A stretch of 64,000 bases of DNA from Candidatus Merdivivens pullicola (GTDB lineage Bacteria; Bacteroidota; Bacteroidia; Bacteroidales; UBA932): positions 1-64,000 of the forward strand of contig JADIMA010000082.1 of the NCBI GenBank assembly GCA_017694945.1, written 5' to 3'. Under the pieces are notes generated by a model. It made no database searches. It saw nothing but the letters and a program-made list of their open reading frames with translations, and had not been told where the DNA came from. The stretch's first letter is position 1. Each line of letters starts with the position of its first letter. Position numbers and translations under genes: made by a program. Positions 1 through 8,300 of the stretch are shown here, in pieces.

Positions 1-36
1 ACCGGTTCGTTGTATAATTAATAAAAGGGAACAGTT

Positions 37-198
37 ATGCCAAAGTCTTCTTCGGATGTTAAGTCTTTTGTCCTCAGAGTAGATGCCAAGACTTGGGAAG
101 CCCTTGAAAAATGGGCTGCTGATGAGTTCCGAAGTGTCAATGGCCAATTGCAATGGATAATTTCGGAAGCTCTCCGCAAGAGCGGCAGGATCAAATGA
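37..198 (+). CDS. Small Arc-like ribbon-helix-helix protein (53 aa)
   Basis: This gene is absent from the ORF track. ATG at 37 follows a purine-rich AAAAGGGA, and the frame ends TGA at 198. The 53-residue product begins MPKSSSDVKSFVLRVD, where the strand FVLRV is followed by two predicted helices (WEALEKWAADEF and GQLQWIISEALRKSG). That is the strand-helix-helix layout of Arc/MetJ-type DNA-binding proteins, which act as dimers on palindromic operators. The helix-turn region FRSVNGQLQWI is typical of short Arc-family proteins in Bacteroidales. No toxin partner lies downstream. The palindromic repeat copy A begins only about 10 nt after its stop, so it may bind that repeat, but this is inference. 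The promoter would lie before the window. Confidence 0.75.
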   Translation: MPKSSSDVKSFVLRVDAKTWEALEKWAADEFRSVNGQLQWIISEALRKSGRIK

Positions 199-207
199 TC
201 GGTCGAA

Positions 208-357
208 ATATCGTAATATACTGATATATTGTAAATTACTATTATTATAATATTTTACAGGTATGGAATTCGAGGGCTTCCGAACCCTTTGAATTCCATA
301 CCTGTTTTTTGCGTGTTGTTTTTCTTGATTTACAATAAATTACAAGAATAAAAGTTA
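208..357. repeat. Nested-palindrome intergenic element, copy A
   Basis: AT-rich 150-bp element between the RHH gene and the DUF3127 gene. Its core is a near-perfect hairpin with arms ACAGGTATGGAATTC and GAATTCCATACCTGT, an inner GAGGG/CCCTT stem, and a T6 run on the plus side, so it can also act as a terminator. The flanks carry partial outer inverted repeats (ATTGTAAAT and ATTTACAAT). A second copy lies at 57323-57478 with the same flank order. The arm base changes preserve pairing, and the hairpin loop is in reverse-complement orientation. A REP/MITE-type mobile palindrome or a small structured RNA both fit. There is no transposase in the window. Confidence 0.7.
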
Positions 358-372
358 TTGCGGCTTTTCGTT

Positions 373-744
373 TTAGAACGGCAGATCGTCTTCGTCTGAA
401 ACCGGTTCCGAAAGGTCGTCGATGCCTGGCGCGGCAGGTGACGGTGCGGCAGGCGACGGCGCAGCAGGCTGCGTTCCGGCATGTTCAAGCCGCCATGCCC
501 TTATGTCATTGTACCATCTTCCGTTGTATTCCCTTGCGGAAATGCTGAAAGATATTTTCATTTCATCCCCTTCCCTGTATTTTTCCAAATCGTGGACTCT
601 GTCTCCCCAGACATTGAAACAGATATAACTCGGGTATTGTCCTTCCTGGTATTCTATGACGAATTCCTGTTTCTGCCATTCGCCTCTGGCCGATGCGCCC
701 TTCTGGATGGCAAGTTTCTTGCTTAATTTTCCGGTAATCTCCAT
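373..744 (-). CDS. DUF3127 family single-stranded DNA-binding-like protein
   Basis: 123 residues. The N-terminal ~85 residues (MEITGKLSKKLAIQKG, ARGEWQKQEFVIEYQ, REYNGRWYNDIRAWRLE) match the DUF3127 OB-fold family that is widespread in Bacteroidota. A low-complexity linker of three PAAPS-type repeats follows. The acidic end DEDDLPF copies the C-terminal tip of bacterial SSB, which in SSB recruits repair proteins. Family context and tail suggest a small ssDNA-binding accessory protein, but the function is not established. It is separated from the upstream FKBP gene by a strong terminator. No clear promoter box lies in the short gap, so either read-through or a weak local promoter drives it. 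Confidence 0.82.
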   Translation of the reverse strand: MEITGKLSKKLAIQKGASARGEWQKQEFVIEYQEGQYPSYICFNVWGDRVHDLEKYREGDEMKISFSISAREYNGRWYNDIRAWRLEHAGTQPAAPSPAAPSPAAPGIDDLSEPVSDEDDLPF

Positions 745-759
745 GATTTCAGCATGTCT

Positions 760-792
760 AAAAAAAGAGGAGGCCCGAAGACACTCCTCTTC
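760..792 (-). terminator. Rho-independent terminator of the FKBP gene
   Basis: Read on the minus strand, AAGAGGAG pairs with CTCCTCTT across an inner GTC-TTCG-GGC stable tetraloop. It is followed directly by seven T. It lies 19 nt past the FKBP stop codon and just before the DUF3127 start. Confidence 0.85.
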
Positions 793-810
793 AAATTTCG
801 TAAAGGTATG

Positions 811-1629
811 TTATTTTGCCAGTTTGGCAGTTTTTGCTTTTGGCGCCGGTTTGGCAACGGTTTTTGTCTGCGTTGGCGCTTTGTCGTTTTCGGTCTCCAC
901 GTAAGGCATCACCTTTATCAGTTCAATGTCGAATATGAGTGTGGAGTTGCCAGGGATAGGGCCTCTGCGAGAAGAACCGTATGCGAGTTCGGATGGTATG
1001 TACAGTTCCATTCTTCCTCCTTCGCCGATCTTAGGAAGGCCTTCTTTCCATCCGTCGATGAAAACCTGCAAAGGCATGGTCACGGATTTGCCTTTTGAAG
1101 AATCGAATTCTTCGCCGTTGATGAAGGTTCCTCTGTAAATTACTTCCACGGTATCTTTAGGAGATGTAGGGCGGAGTTCGCTTCCTTCTTCGATAATCTT
1201 GTACTGAAGTCCGCTTTCAGTTTCCTCTACGCCTTCCTTTTCCCTGTTTGCTTCAAGGAATTTTTCGCCTTCTTTGAGATTGACCTCGTTGTCGTAAGCG
1301 GTCATGATTCCGAGGTATTTCCTGAATGTAGGGTTGATGTCCTTAGGATCCAGTTTGAATGCGGTGGTGTCATTAGGGCCGGTGGCTTTGAAATAGTCGT
1401 ACATGCCTTCTTTGACTTCGGACATGTTCACGAAATCCTGATTGAACCCGTTGTTTTTGATGAAATATCCGAAATTGAAGCCGATATAATAACTAACGGA
1501 ATCAATGAGGGATTTCTGTGGGAGTTCGGTTTCGATTTCAAAGTCGTGGGTTGCGGGCGCAGTGCCTGTCCCGCATGATACAAGTGCCGCTGTAAGTGCG
1601 CCAAATGCCAATGATTTGATGATTTTCAT
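811..1629 (-). CDS. FKBP-type peptidyl-prolyl cis-trans isomerase lipoprotein
   Basis: 272 residues from the ATG at 1629. The track's longer form starts at a TTG upstream of the predicted transcription start and is unlikely. Residues 1-19 form a lipoprotein signal peptide ending at the lipobox LVSC. The middle (~30-150) is an FKBP_N-like helical dimerisation region. Residues ~160-250 are an FKBP domain (VEVIYRGTFINGEEFDSSKG, WKEGLPKIGEGGRMELYIP, ELAYG). The tail is Lys/Ala/Pro-rich. Expected role is a membrane-anchored proline isomerase or chaperone in the cell envelope. It has its own promoter inside the end of nhaA and a strong terminator, so it is probably monocistronic. Confidence 0.9.
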   Translation of the reverse strand: MKIIKSLAFGALTAALVSCGTGTAPATHDFEIETELPQKSLIDSVSYYIGFNFGYFIKNNGFNQDFVNMSEVKEGMYDYFKATGPNDTTAFKLDPKDINPTFRKYLGIMTAYDNEVNLKEGEKFLEANREKEGVEETESGLQYKIIEEGSELRPTSPKDTVEVIYRGTFINGEEFDSSKGKSVTMPLQVFIDGWKEGLPKIGEGGRMELYIPSELAYGSSRRGPIPGNSTLIFDIELIKVMPYVETENDKAPTQTKTVAKPAPKAKTAKLAK

Positions 1630-1663
1630 TTTTGTATTAATTTTTGCGTTCAACTTTTCAAAA

Positions 1664-3034
1664 TCATGCAAAATTACTATTTTTTTGCTTTTTGCAAACC
1701 AGAAAAAGGAAAGTTAATCCGATAATTGCCGAACATAGTGAAGTAAAAAGGATTGTGACCTTGCCTATGTCTGTAATGCCGCTGTCCGGGAAGGCGAGGT
1801 TGTTTATGAAAATAGACATCGTGAATCCTATTCCGCCGAGTATTCCGATGCCGACAATCTGCCTCCACTTCGCATCTTCAGGTTTGCGGGCCAGCCCTGC
1901 CTTGGTCGCAAGCCAGCTGAAAAGGAAAATGCCCAGAGGTTTTCCGATGAATAGCCCGAAAAATATTCCGAGCGATATGTCTGGAATGCCGTCTCCGGGC
2001 CCCAGTGCGCTCCCGTTTAATGCCACTCCTGCATTGGCCAGGGCGAATACGGGCATGATCATGAATGTAACCCAGGGGTGCAGCGTGCTTTCAAATTTGT
2101 GCATGAGCGGATCGGCCTTGTTGATCATGCTGTGCATCGTGTGGATTATATGCTGCTGTTCCGGGTTGGCGATGACTTCCACCTTCGCGGAACCGGCCAT
2201 TTTGAATTTGTCAATCAGGTATTGCAGTTTTGTCCCGAAGCGAAGTTCGTTTATGACGCTTCTCGCCGGGGTGACTGCGGCGAGAAGTACTCCGGCAATC
2301 GTGGCGTGGACTCCTGAACGATATACGAAGTACCATAAAAATACTCCGGCAATGATATAGACATATTTATTCCTGATGTTCAGGAAGTTCAGGAGAGCAA
2401 GGCCGGCGACAATGCCTGCGGCGTACAGCAGGAATACCGGGTCGAGGGCATGTGCGGGATAAAACAGTGCGAGCACGATTATCGCCCCGAGGTCATCGAC
2501 GATTGCCAGCGCGGTAAGGAATACCTTTAACGAAAGCGGGACGCGTTTCCCCAGCAGCGATACTATGCCTATGGCGAAGGCTATGTCGGTAGCCATTGGG
2601 ATTCCCCAGCCTTTTTCGGTAAACGGATTTCCCGAATTGAACATGAAATACGTTACGGCAGGCACCAGCATGCCACCTATGGCTGCGAATATGGGAAGGG
2701 CGGCGTGTTTTAGCGAAGACAGTTCCCCTACCAGCATCTCGCGCTTGATTTCCAGCCCGACGACAAAGAAGAATATGGCCATCAGCCCGTCGTTGACCCA
2801 GTCGAGCAGTGACATTTTAAGTGAGAAGTTTCCGACCGAGATCCCCATTTCCTTGTCCCAGATGTTTACCAGCCAGGGCATCAGCCCGGTGTTGGCGGCT
2901 ATGATGGCCAGGGCGGTACATATTATGAGCACTATGCCTCCGGCTGATTCGTTGTGGAAAAAGGTATTGAAGATGTTCCGGATTTCGTACATCCGGAATT
3001 TTTTAAGGCTCTGTTCTCTGTCAATAGCAGACAT
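1664..3034 (-). CDS. nhaA: Na+/H+ antiporter NhaA
   Basis: 456 residues, about 12 hydrophobic segments. Family landmarks are WVNDGLMAIFFFVVGLEIKRE (quoted in part), ATDIAFAIGIVSLLG and the transport-site aspartate pair in ALAIVDDLGAIIV, with GVHATIAGVLLA further on. It exchanges Na+ for H+ across the inner membrane for pH and sodium homeostasis. It is somewhat longer than E. coli NhaA (388 aa) because of a ~50-residue loop around KFKMAGSAKVEVIANPEQQH. The start is the first ATG after a TAATTTTG box at 3070-3063. The 3' end carries the promoter of the FKBP gene. Confidence 0.95.
   Translation of the reverse strand: MSAIDREQSLKKFRMYEIRNIFNTFFHNESAGGIVLIICTALAIIAANTGLMPWLVNIWDKEMGISVGNFSLKMSLLDWVNDGLMAIFFFVVGLEIKREMLVGELSSLKHAALPIFAAIGGMLVPAVTYFMFNSGNPFTEKGWGIPMATDIAFAIGIVSLLGKRVPLSLKVFLTALAIVDDLGAIIVLALFYPAHALDPVFLLYAAGIVAGLALLNFLNIRNKYVYIIAGVFLWYFVYRSGVHATIAGVLLAAVTPARSVINELRFGTKLQYLIDKFKMAGSAKVEVIANPEQQHIIHTMHSMINKADPLMHKFESTLHPWVTFMIMPVFALANAGVALNGSALGPGDGIPDISLGIFFGLFIGKPLGIFLFSWLATKAGLARKPEDAKWRQIVGIGILGGIGFTMSIFINNLAFPDSGITDIGKVTILFTSLCSAIIGLTFLFLVCKKQKNSNFA
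1669..1698 (-). promoter_or_regulatory. Promoter of the FKBP gene
   Basis: On the minus strand TTTG (1698-1695), an 18-nt spacer and TAATTTTG (1676-1669) match the Bacteroidota -33/-7 consensus. The predicted start is about 33 nt before the ATG at 1629. This supports that ATG over the upstream TTG. Confidence 0.6.
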
Positions 3035-3062
3035 GTTCTTTCAATAAAAAAGTTTTAGGTTG

Positions 3063-3070
3063 CAAAATTA
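3063..3070 (-). promoter_or_regulatory. Likely nhaA -7 box
   Basis: TAATTTTG on the minus strand, 29 nt before the nhaA ATG, matches TANNTTTG. No good -33 TTTG is visible at 18-21 nt spacing, so this is weaker than the divergent recQ promoter. Confidence 0.4.
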
Positions 3071-3098
3071 ATAATTTATCAAATAATCTCGGGAAAAA

Positions 3099-3130
3099 TT
3101 TGGAGGGAATGCGATTGTTTGATATCTTTA
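3099..3130 (+). promoter_or_regulatory. recQ promoter
   Basis: TTTG (3099-3102), an exact 20-nt spacer and TATCTTTA (3123-3130) match the Bacteroidota vegetative promoter at all but the last base. The predicted start (~3137) lies downstream of the track's TTG start at 3119 and upstream of the ATG at 3152. It therefore decides the recQ start codon. Confidence 0.65.
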
Positions 3131-3151
3131 GGGGAAATTAGACAACTGTAT

Positions 3152-5356
3152 ATGGAAATAACATCGGGACTGCTTCACGCCAAACTCAAGGAATTCTTCG
3201 GTTTTGACAAATTCAAAGGACAGCAAGAGGATATAATAAAAAGTCTTATTTCCGGCAAGGACACTTTCGTGCTGATGCCTACCGGGGGCGGCAAGTCTCT
3301 GTGTTATCAGCTTCCGGCGCTCGTCATGGAGGGGACGGCTATTGTGATTTCGCCGCTGATCGCCCTGATGAAAAACCAGGTTGACGCCATAAGGGGGTTT
3401 ATTTCGGATCAGGAAGGGATAGCGCATTTTCTCAATTCCTCTTTGAACAAAAGCCAGATTGCCGAGGTCAGGAAGGATCTTGTCGAAGGCGTCACCAAGT
3501 TGCTGTATGTCGCGCCGGAGTCCCTGACAAAGGAGGAAAATGTTTCTTTCCTGAAGCAGTTGAAGATTTCGTTCTATGCAGTTGACGAGGTGCATTGCAT
3601 CTCGGAATGGGGGCATGATTTCCGTCCGGAATACAGGCGTATCCGCGAAATCGTGGAGGAAGTGGGCCGTGCGCCGATAATCGCGCTTACCGCTACGGCG
3701 ACGCCTAAAGTCCAGTACGATATCCAGAAAAATCTGGGAATGTTGGACGCCAATGTGTTCAAGTCCTCTTTCAACAGGCCTAATCTGTATTACGAGGTTA
3801 GGGACAAGGTCGATCCGAAGCGCGACATGATCAAGTTCATCAAGCAGAATGCAGGCAAGTCAGGAATCGTGTATTGTCTTTCAAGAAAGAAAGTGGAAGA
3901 GATTGCCGAATTGCTTAATGTGAATGGTATCAAGGCATTGGCCTACCATGCCGGAATGGATGCGGCGACAAGGGCGGCCAATCAGGACAAGTTCCTTATG
4001 GAGGAGGTCGATGTGATAGTCGCCACCATTGCTTTCGGCATGGGCATAGACAAGCCCGATGTGCGTTTCGTAATACACTACGACATGCCGAAAAGCCTTG
4101 AAGGCTATTACCAGGAGACCGGCAGGGCGGGCAGGGACGGCCGGGAAGGCAAGTGCATCGCCTATTATTGTTATAAGGACATGGTCAAACTTGAGAAGTT
4201 CATGCAGGGCAAGCCTGTCACCGAGCAGGAGATAGGCAAGCAGTTGCTGCAGGAGACAATCGCTTATGCCGAGTCCACCCAGTGCCGAAGGAAGATACTT
4301 CTGAACTATTTCGGGGAAGAATACGGACAGGAAAACTGCGGTGCATGCGACAATTGCCTGCATCCGCGCAAGCAGTTTGATGGAAAAGAAGCGCTTCTTA
4401 CGGTAATCGAGCTTGTTCTTTCCATGCCTGAACACTTCAAGACGGAGCATTTGGCCAACATACTTGCAGGTGTCGATACCGCGCTGGTGAAGTCCTATCA
4501 TCACAACGGGCACGAGATGTTCGGTATCGGGAAGTCGAAAGGCGCAAGATACTGGATATCCGTCATCAGGCGCGGTGTCGTCGATAAGTTCCTGGACAAG
4601 GACATAGAGACTTTCGGACTTATAAGCGTAACGGACAAGGGCCGCAAGTTCTATGATTCCCCGTATCCTCTCATGATGACCGAAGACAGGGAGTTTGCCG
4701 AAGGGGACGACGATGACGACGATGTTGTTTCTTCGCAGGTGAAGGCAGGCGGCGGAGGAGCCGGCGACGAGGTTCTGCTTTCGATGCTGAAAGACCTGCG
4801 TTCTTCCATGTCGCGAAGGCTCAAATTGCAGCCGTGGGTGATTTTTACAGATGTCGCCCTGGAGGATATGACGATACTTTATCCGATAACTGTTGACGAA
4901 TTGAAGCATTGCCAGAATGTCGGCGAAGGCAAGGCTAAAAAGTTCGGCAAGGAATTTGCCGAACTCATCAGACGCTATGTTGAGGAAAACGATATAACCC
5001 GTCCGAACGATTTCGTTGTCAAGACCGTGGTGAACAAGTCCGCCAACAAGGTGCAGATCATAACCAGCATAGACCGCATGCATCCTTTGGAGGACATAGC
5101 CGAGGCCATAGGCATGGAAATGGACGAGTTGCTGGACGAGATAGAATCCATCGTATATTCGGGGACGAAGTTGAACATTGATTATTACATCCGGCAGGAA
5201 GTAGATGACGACAAGGTCGAAGATATTTACGATTATTTCAAAAATGAAGCCGAGTCGGATTCGCTGGCTGATGCAATGAAGGAACTCGGCCCTGATTTTA
5301 CTGAAGAAGAAGTACGTCTGGTGAGAATCAAATTCCTCTGCGAAGTGAGCAATTAG
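3152..5356 (+). CDS. recQ: ATP-dependent DNA helicase RecQ
   Basis: 734 residues from ATG 3152; the longer track form begins with TTG ahead of the promoter. The helicase core (~1-340) has Walker A MPTGGGKSLCYQLP, the box AVDEVHCISEWGHDFRPEYR, ALTATATP, and motif VI QETGRAGRDG. A RecQ zinc-binding segment follows (CRRKILLNYFGE, CGACDNC), then a winged-helix RQC region. An acidic DDDDDD linker leads to an HRDC domain. The family unwinds DNA 3'-5' in recombination and fork repair. The alpha-2-macroglobulin gene starts 11 nt downstream, so the two are probably co-transcribed. Confidence 0.96.
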   Translation: MEITSGLLHAKLKEFFGFDKFKGQQEDIIKSLISGKDTFVLMPTGGGKSLCYQLPALVMEGTAIVISPLIALMKNQVDAIRGFISDQEGIAHFLNSSLNKSQIAEVRKDLVEGVTKLLYVAPESLTKEENVSFLKQLKISFYAVDEVHCISEWGHDFRPEYRRIREIVEEVGRAPIIALTATATPKVQYDIQKNLGMLDANVFKSSFNRPNLYYEVRDKVDPKRDMIKFIKQNAGKSGIVYCLSRKKVEEIAELLNVNGIKALAYHAGMDAATRAANQDKFLMEEVDVIVATIAFGMGIDKPDVRFVIHYDMPKSLEGYYQETGRAGRDGREGKCIAYYCYKDMVKLEKFMQGKPVTEQEIGKQLLQETIAYAESTQCRRKILLNYFGEEYGQENCGACDNCLHPRKQFDGKEALLTVIELVLSMPEHFKTEHLANILAGVDTALVKSYHHNGHEMFGIGKSKGARYWISVIRRGVVDKFLDKDIETFGLISVTDKGRKFYDSPYPLMMTEDREFAEGDDDDDDVVSSQVKAGGGGAGDEVLLSMLKDLRSSMSRRLKLQPWVIFTDVALEDMTILYPITVDELKHCQNVGEGKAKKFGKEFAELIRRYVEENDITRPNDFVVKTVVNKSANKVQIITSIDRMHPLEDIAEAIGMEMDELLDEIESIVYSGTKLNIDYYIRQEVDDDKVEDIYDYFKNEAESDSLADAMKELGPDFTEEEVRLVRIKFLCEVSN

Positions 5357-5367
5357 ATTTTTAAGCC

Positions 5368-8300
5368 ATGAAACGTTTTTTGTGTTTTCTGGCATTGGCA
5401 GTTGTCTTTTCGACGGCTGCAAATGCCATTGCCGACCGTTATCAGGACAAGCGCCTGAAATTTAAAAAAGATTGGACGGAATATTCCAGGGCTGAAGAAA
5501 AGGATCTGCCCAAGACTCAGGAAAGGATACTGGAAAGGATAATGGACAAGGCGGTTTCCGAGGATGCCTGTCTCGATCTTTGCTATGCTTTCGACGAGTA
5601 TGTGTCATTGTCCGGCTATGATCGGGAGGAGTTGCCGGACAGGCTTGATTATATATATGGTGTGATAGAAGGGCTGCCGTCGGTACAGATGAAATGCCTT
5701 ATGTATCTGTCGGTGAGGCAGGATGCCCCTCAAAGGGCCACGGATTCGTTGGCTTCATGCCTGGAGAGGAACAAGGACGCGCTCATCGGGAAGCACCGTA
5801 TCACAGCAGGCATGGCGTCCGCCGTTGGCGGCTCCATCGATGAGGCTTTCCATTATATAGACGATTACGAATTTCTTCTCAAAAAGTTGATATATACATA
5901 CTGGCCGGGGATGTCCCGTGTTCCGGCCGGCTATATTGACAAACTGGTGGAATATTGTTCCGGAGCCGGAGAAGAATACATGATAAATTTAGTGGACGCC
6001 CTGATGATAAAAGCCGGGCACGAGGCCGAAAACGCTTATGCCGGGACCGGGAACGGGGAATTGATCAGGCGTTACAGGGAAATAGCCGACAGTTGCGGGG
6101 ACAATGCGGCATGGATTATTCCGGTTTCGCGTATGGCGGAACTTCTCCGTATCCGTTCAGGGAGCGAAGACGAATTTCTTTCCCTCGATTCCATGTCGAG
6201 GCAGGCTATAGCATGGGCGGATGAAAAACTTTCGCAGAAAGATATCCCGTTTTATGAAAAACAGTTGCTTGAAGACCGGAAGGAGGATATCGAACATGTC
6301 ATTGACATGCTGAATGAAAAGGCGATTTACGATCTGACCGAATATTTCCCGTATCCTTGCGAGACCGAGATTGTGTTTGCCGTGAAAAATTGCAGTGACG
6401 TGCATGTGACTATAAACAAGTCGGATCTTTCCGGAATCGTCATGGATGAGACTGTGCATTGTCCCGGAACAAGGAGTTTCGGAGTGGAGGATACGCTCGT
6501 CCTGTTTACTTTGCCGGCTCTGGAAGACGGGAATTATAACATATCATATTATATTCCCGGAGAAAACGCTGCATTGTGGAACAGGATAAGCCGTCGTCTC
6601 GATGTGTCTTCTTATTCTGTGGCGATGAGGACGGGATCCGACGGGATTCCCGAGTTTTATCTGACTGATGCGAGGACGGGGAAGCCTGTTGAAAGTTCCG
6701 GCTTTACAATTGAGTTTGAGGACAAGGGGCGCGAGCCTTTTTCGTCAGTAATGGATTTTGACGGTTTTACGAAACTTCCGGTTGAAATAGACTGTTACGC
6801 CCGTCTCCGTTTTGTCTCCCCGGACGGCAGGCGTTCTCCCGAGGTCCCGATATATCCTGAGCGTCCGCATTATTCGGGAAGCCGGCCTTATGATGCTTCC
6901 TACGGAGAGTTTTTCCTTGACAGGAAACTGTTCAGGCCCGGCGAGAAAGTGCGTTTTAAATATGTGGCATATCATTCGAATGGCAGGAGGCTCGGTGTCG
7001 AACCCGGGAAAACAGTGTCCGTGGGGCTTTATGCTTCGGACGGCAGGCTGGTTGATAGCCTTTCTTGCACGACCGGCGATTTCGGTTCAGCCTCAGGGGA
7101 GTTCGAGATTCCTGAAGGTCTGATGAACGGGACTTTCAGCATAAGGACAAAAAGCGGCAGCATGGAATATTTCCGTGTCGAGGATGCGGAGCCGCCTGTT
7201 TTCTCGGCCGGCTTCAACCCGGTGGAAGGCATTTTCAGGTATGGCGATTCATTGTCGGTTTCCGGTTATGTCAAAAGTTACAGAGGATATGATGTGGAGG
7301 GAGCCAAGGTGGCATATACGGTTGAAGACCGCTGGGGAGGCCGGGAGTTTTCCGGGAAAACATATACCGGACGGGACGGGAGTTTTTCAATACCTGTCGT
7401 GATGACCGGGGGCTATATGTGCATTAATGCCGTGGCCACCATGCAGGACGGCAGTTCTCTTGAGTTCCGCAAATCGTTGATGACCGATGAGTATGGGGTG
7501 GAACTGTCGATTTTGACCGATTGTCTTAAAGTATCCGACGACGGCGGGTTTTATTCAATAGGAGATGACAGCCTTGCGTTTGAACTGGAGGCGAAAAACA
7601 GGGACGGTGTCGTTCTGGACAGCCTTGCATGCCGCTATTCGGTCTGCCGTGTCGGCGAGGACGGCAAGAAGCGTGTTGTTTTCTCGGCAGACGCATTTAC
7701 AGGAGAAAAACTGGTTGTCGGCAAAGAAATGTTGTCTCCGGGCGAATACGAGGTGTCGTTTTCTTATGAGTCGGACGGACTTGTGAACAGCGAGGCCCGG
7801 AGTTTTATTTTCCTTGAAGATTCCGAAGCCGCTTATCCGGATATTGACAGGCCGTATGTGTTTGTGGAGGTTTCAGGTGATACGTGCCTCATGGGCGGCA
7901 GGGACAGCCTGTGGGTGCTTGCGGAATATTTCGACTTGAATACCGGGGAACTTCTGGAAGTAGGCCGGGATGTGCTGGTTCCGGGCATTCATCGCATATG
8001 TGACAGTATTCCGGAACTTTATCCGGGCAGGAGCCTTGTGCGTTCTCTCTATGTCGTAAAGGAAGGTGAGGCAAAAGTCTTGCGGACGGATCTTTCGAGC
8101 ACGGCGGACTTCTCCATTGACATGGAGGTGGCTTCGCTCAGGAAGGTCACTTCTTCCGGGACTACGGAATATTTTACTTTGATTTTTCCAGACACTCATG
8201 ATGTTGAAGTGCTCGTGGATATTTTTGACAAGAGTTCGGAAGATATCATGTCCAATAAATATTATTTCGCTCCCCAGAATGTGCTTAAGCGGGCTTATGT

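Noticed and set aside
208-357. Integron attC site
   Set aside because: No paired R/L core GTTRRRY boxes and no integrase or cassette array; the two copies are too similar.
3119-3151. Upstream TTG start for recQ
   Set aside because: It lies ahead of the predicted transcription start; the ATG at 3152 gives the usual RecQ N-terminus.
3881-5422. 513-aa minus-strand ORF opposite recQ
   Set aside because: Antisense shadow of a well-conserved helicase gene; composition is low-complexity Leu/His/Phe and shows no domain.
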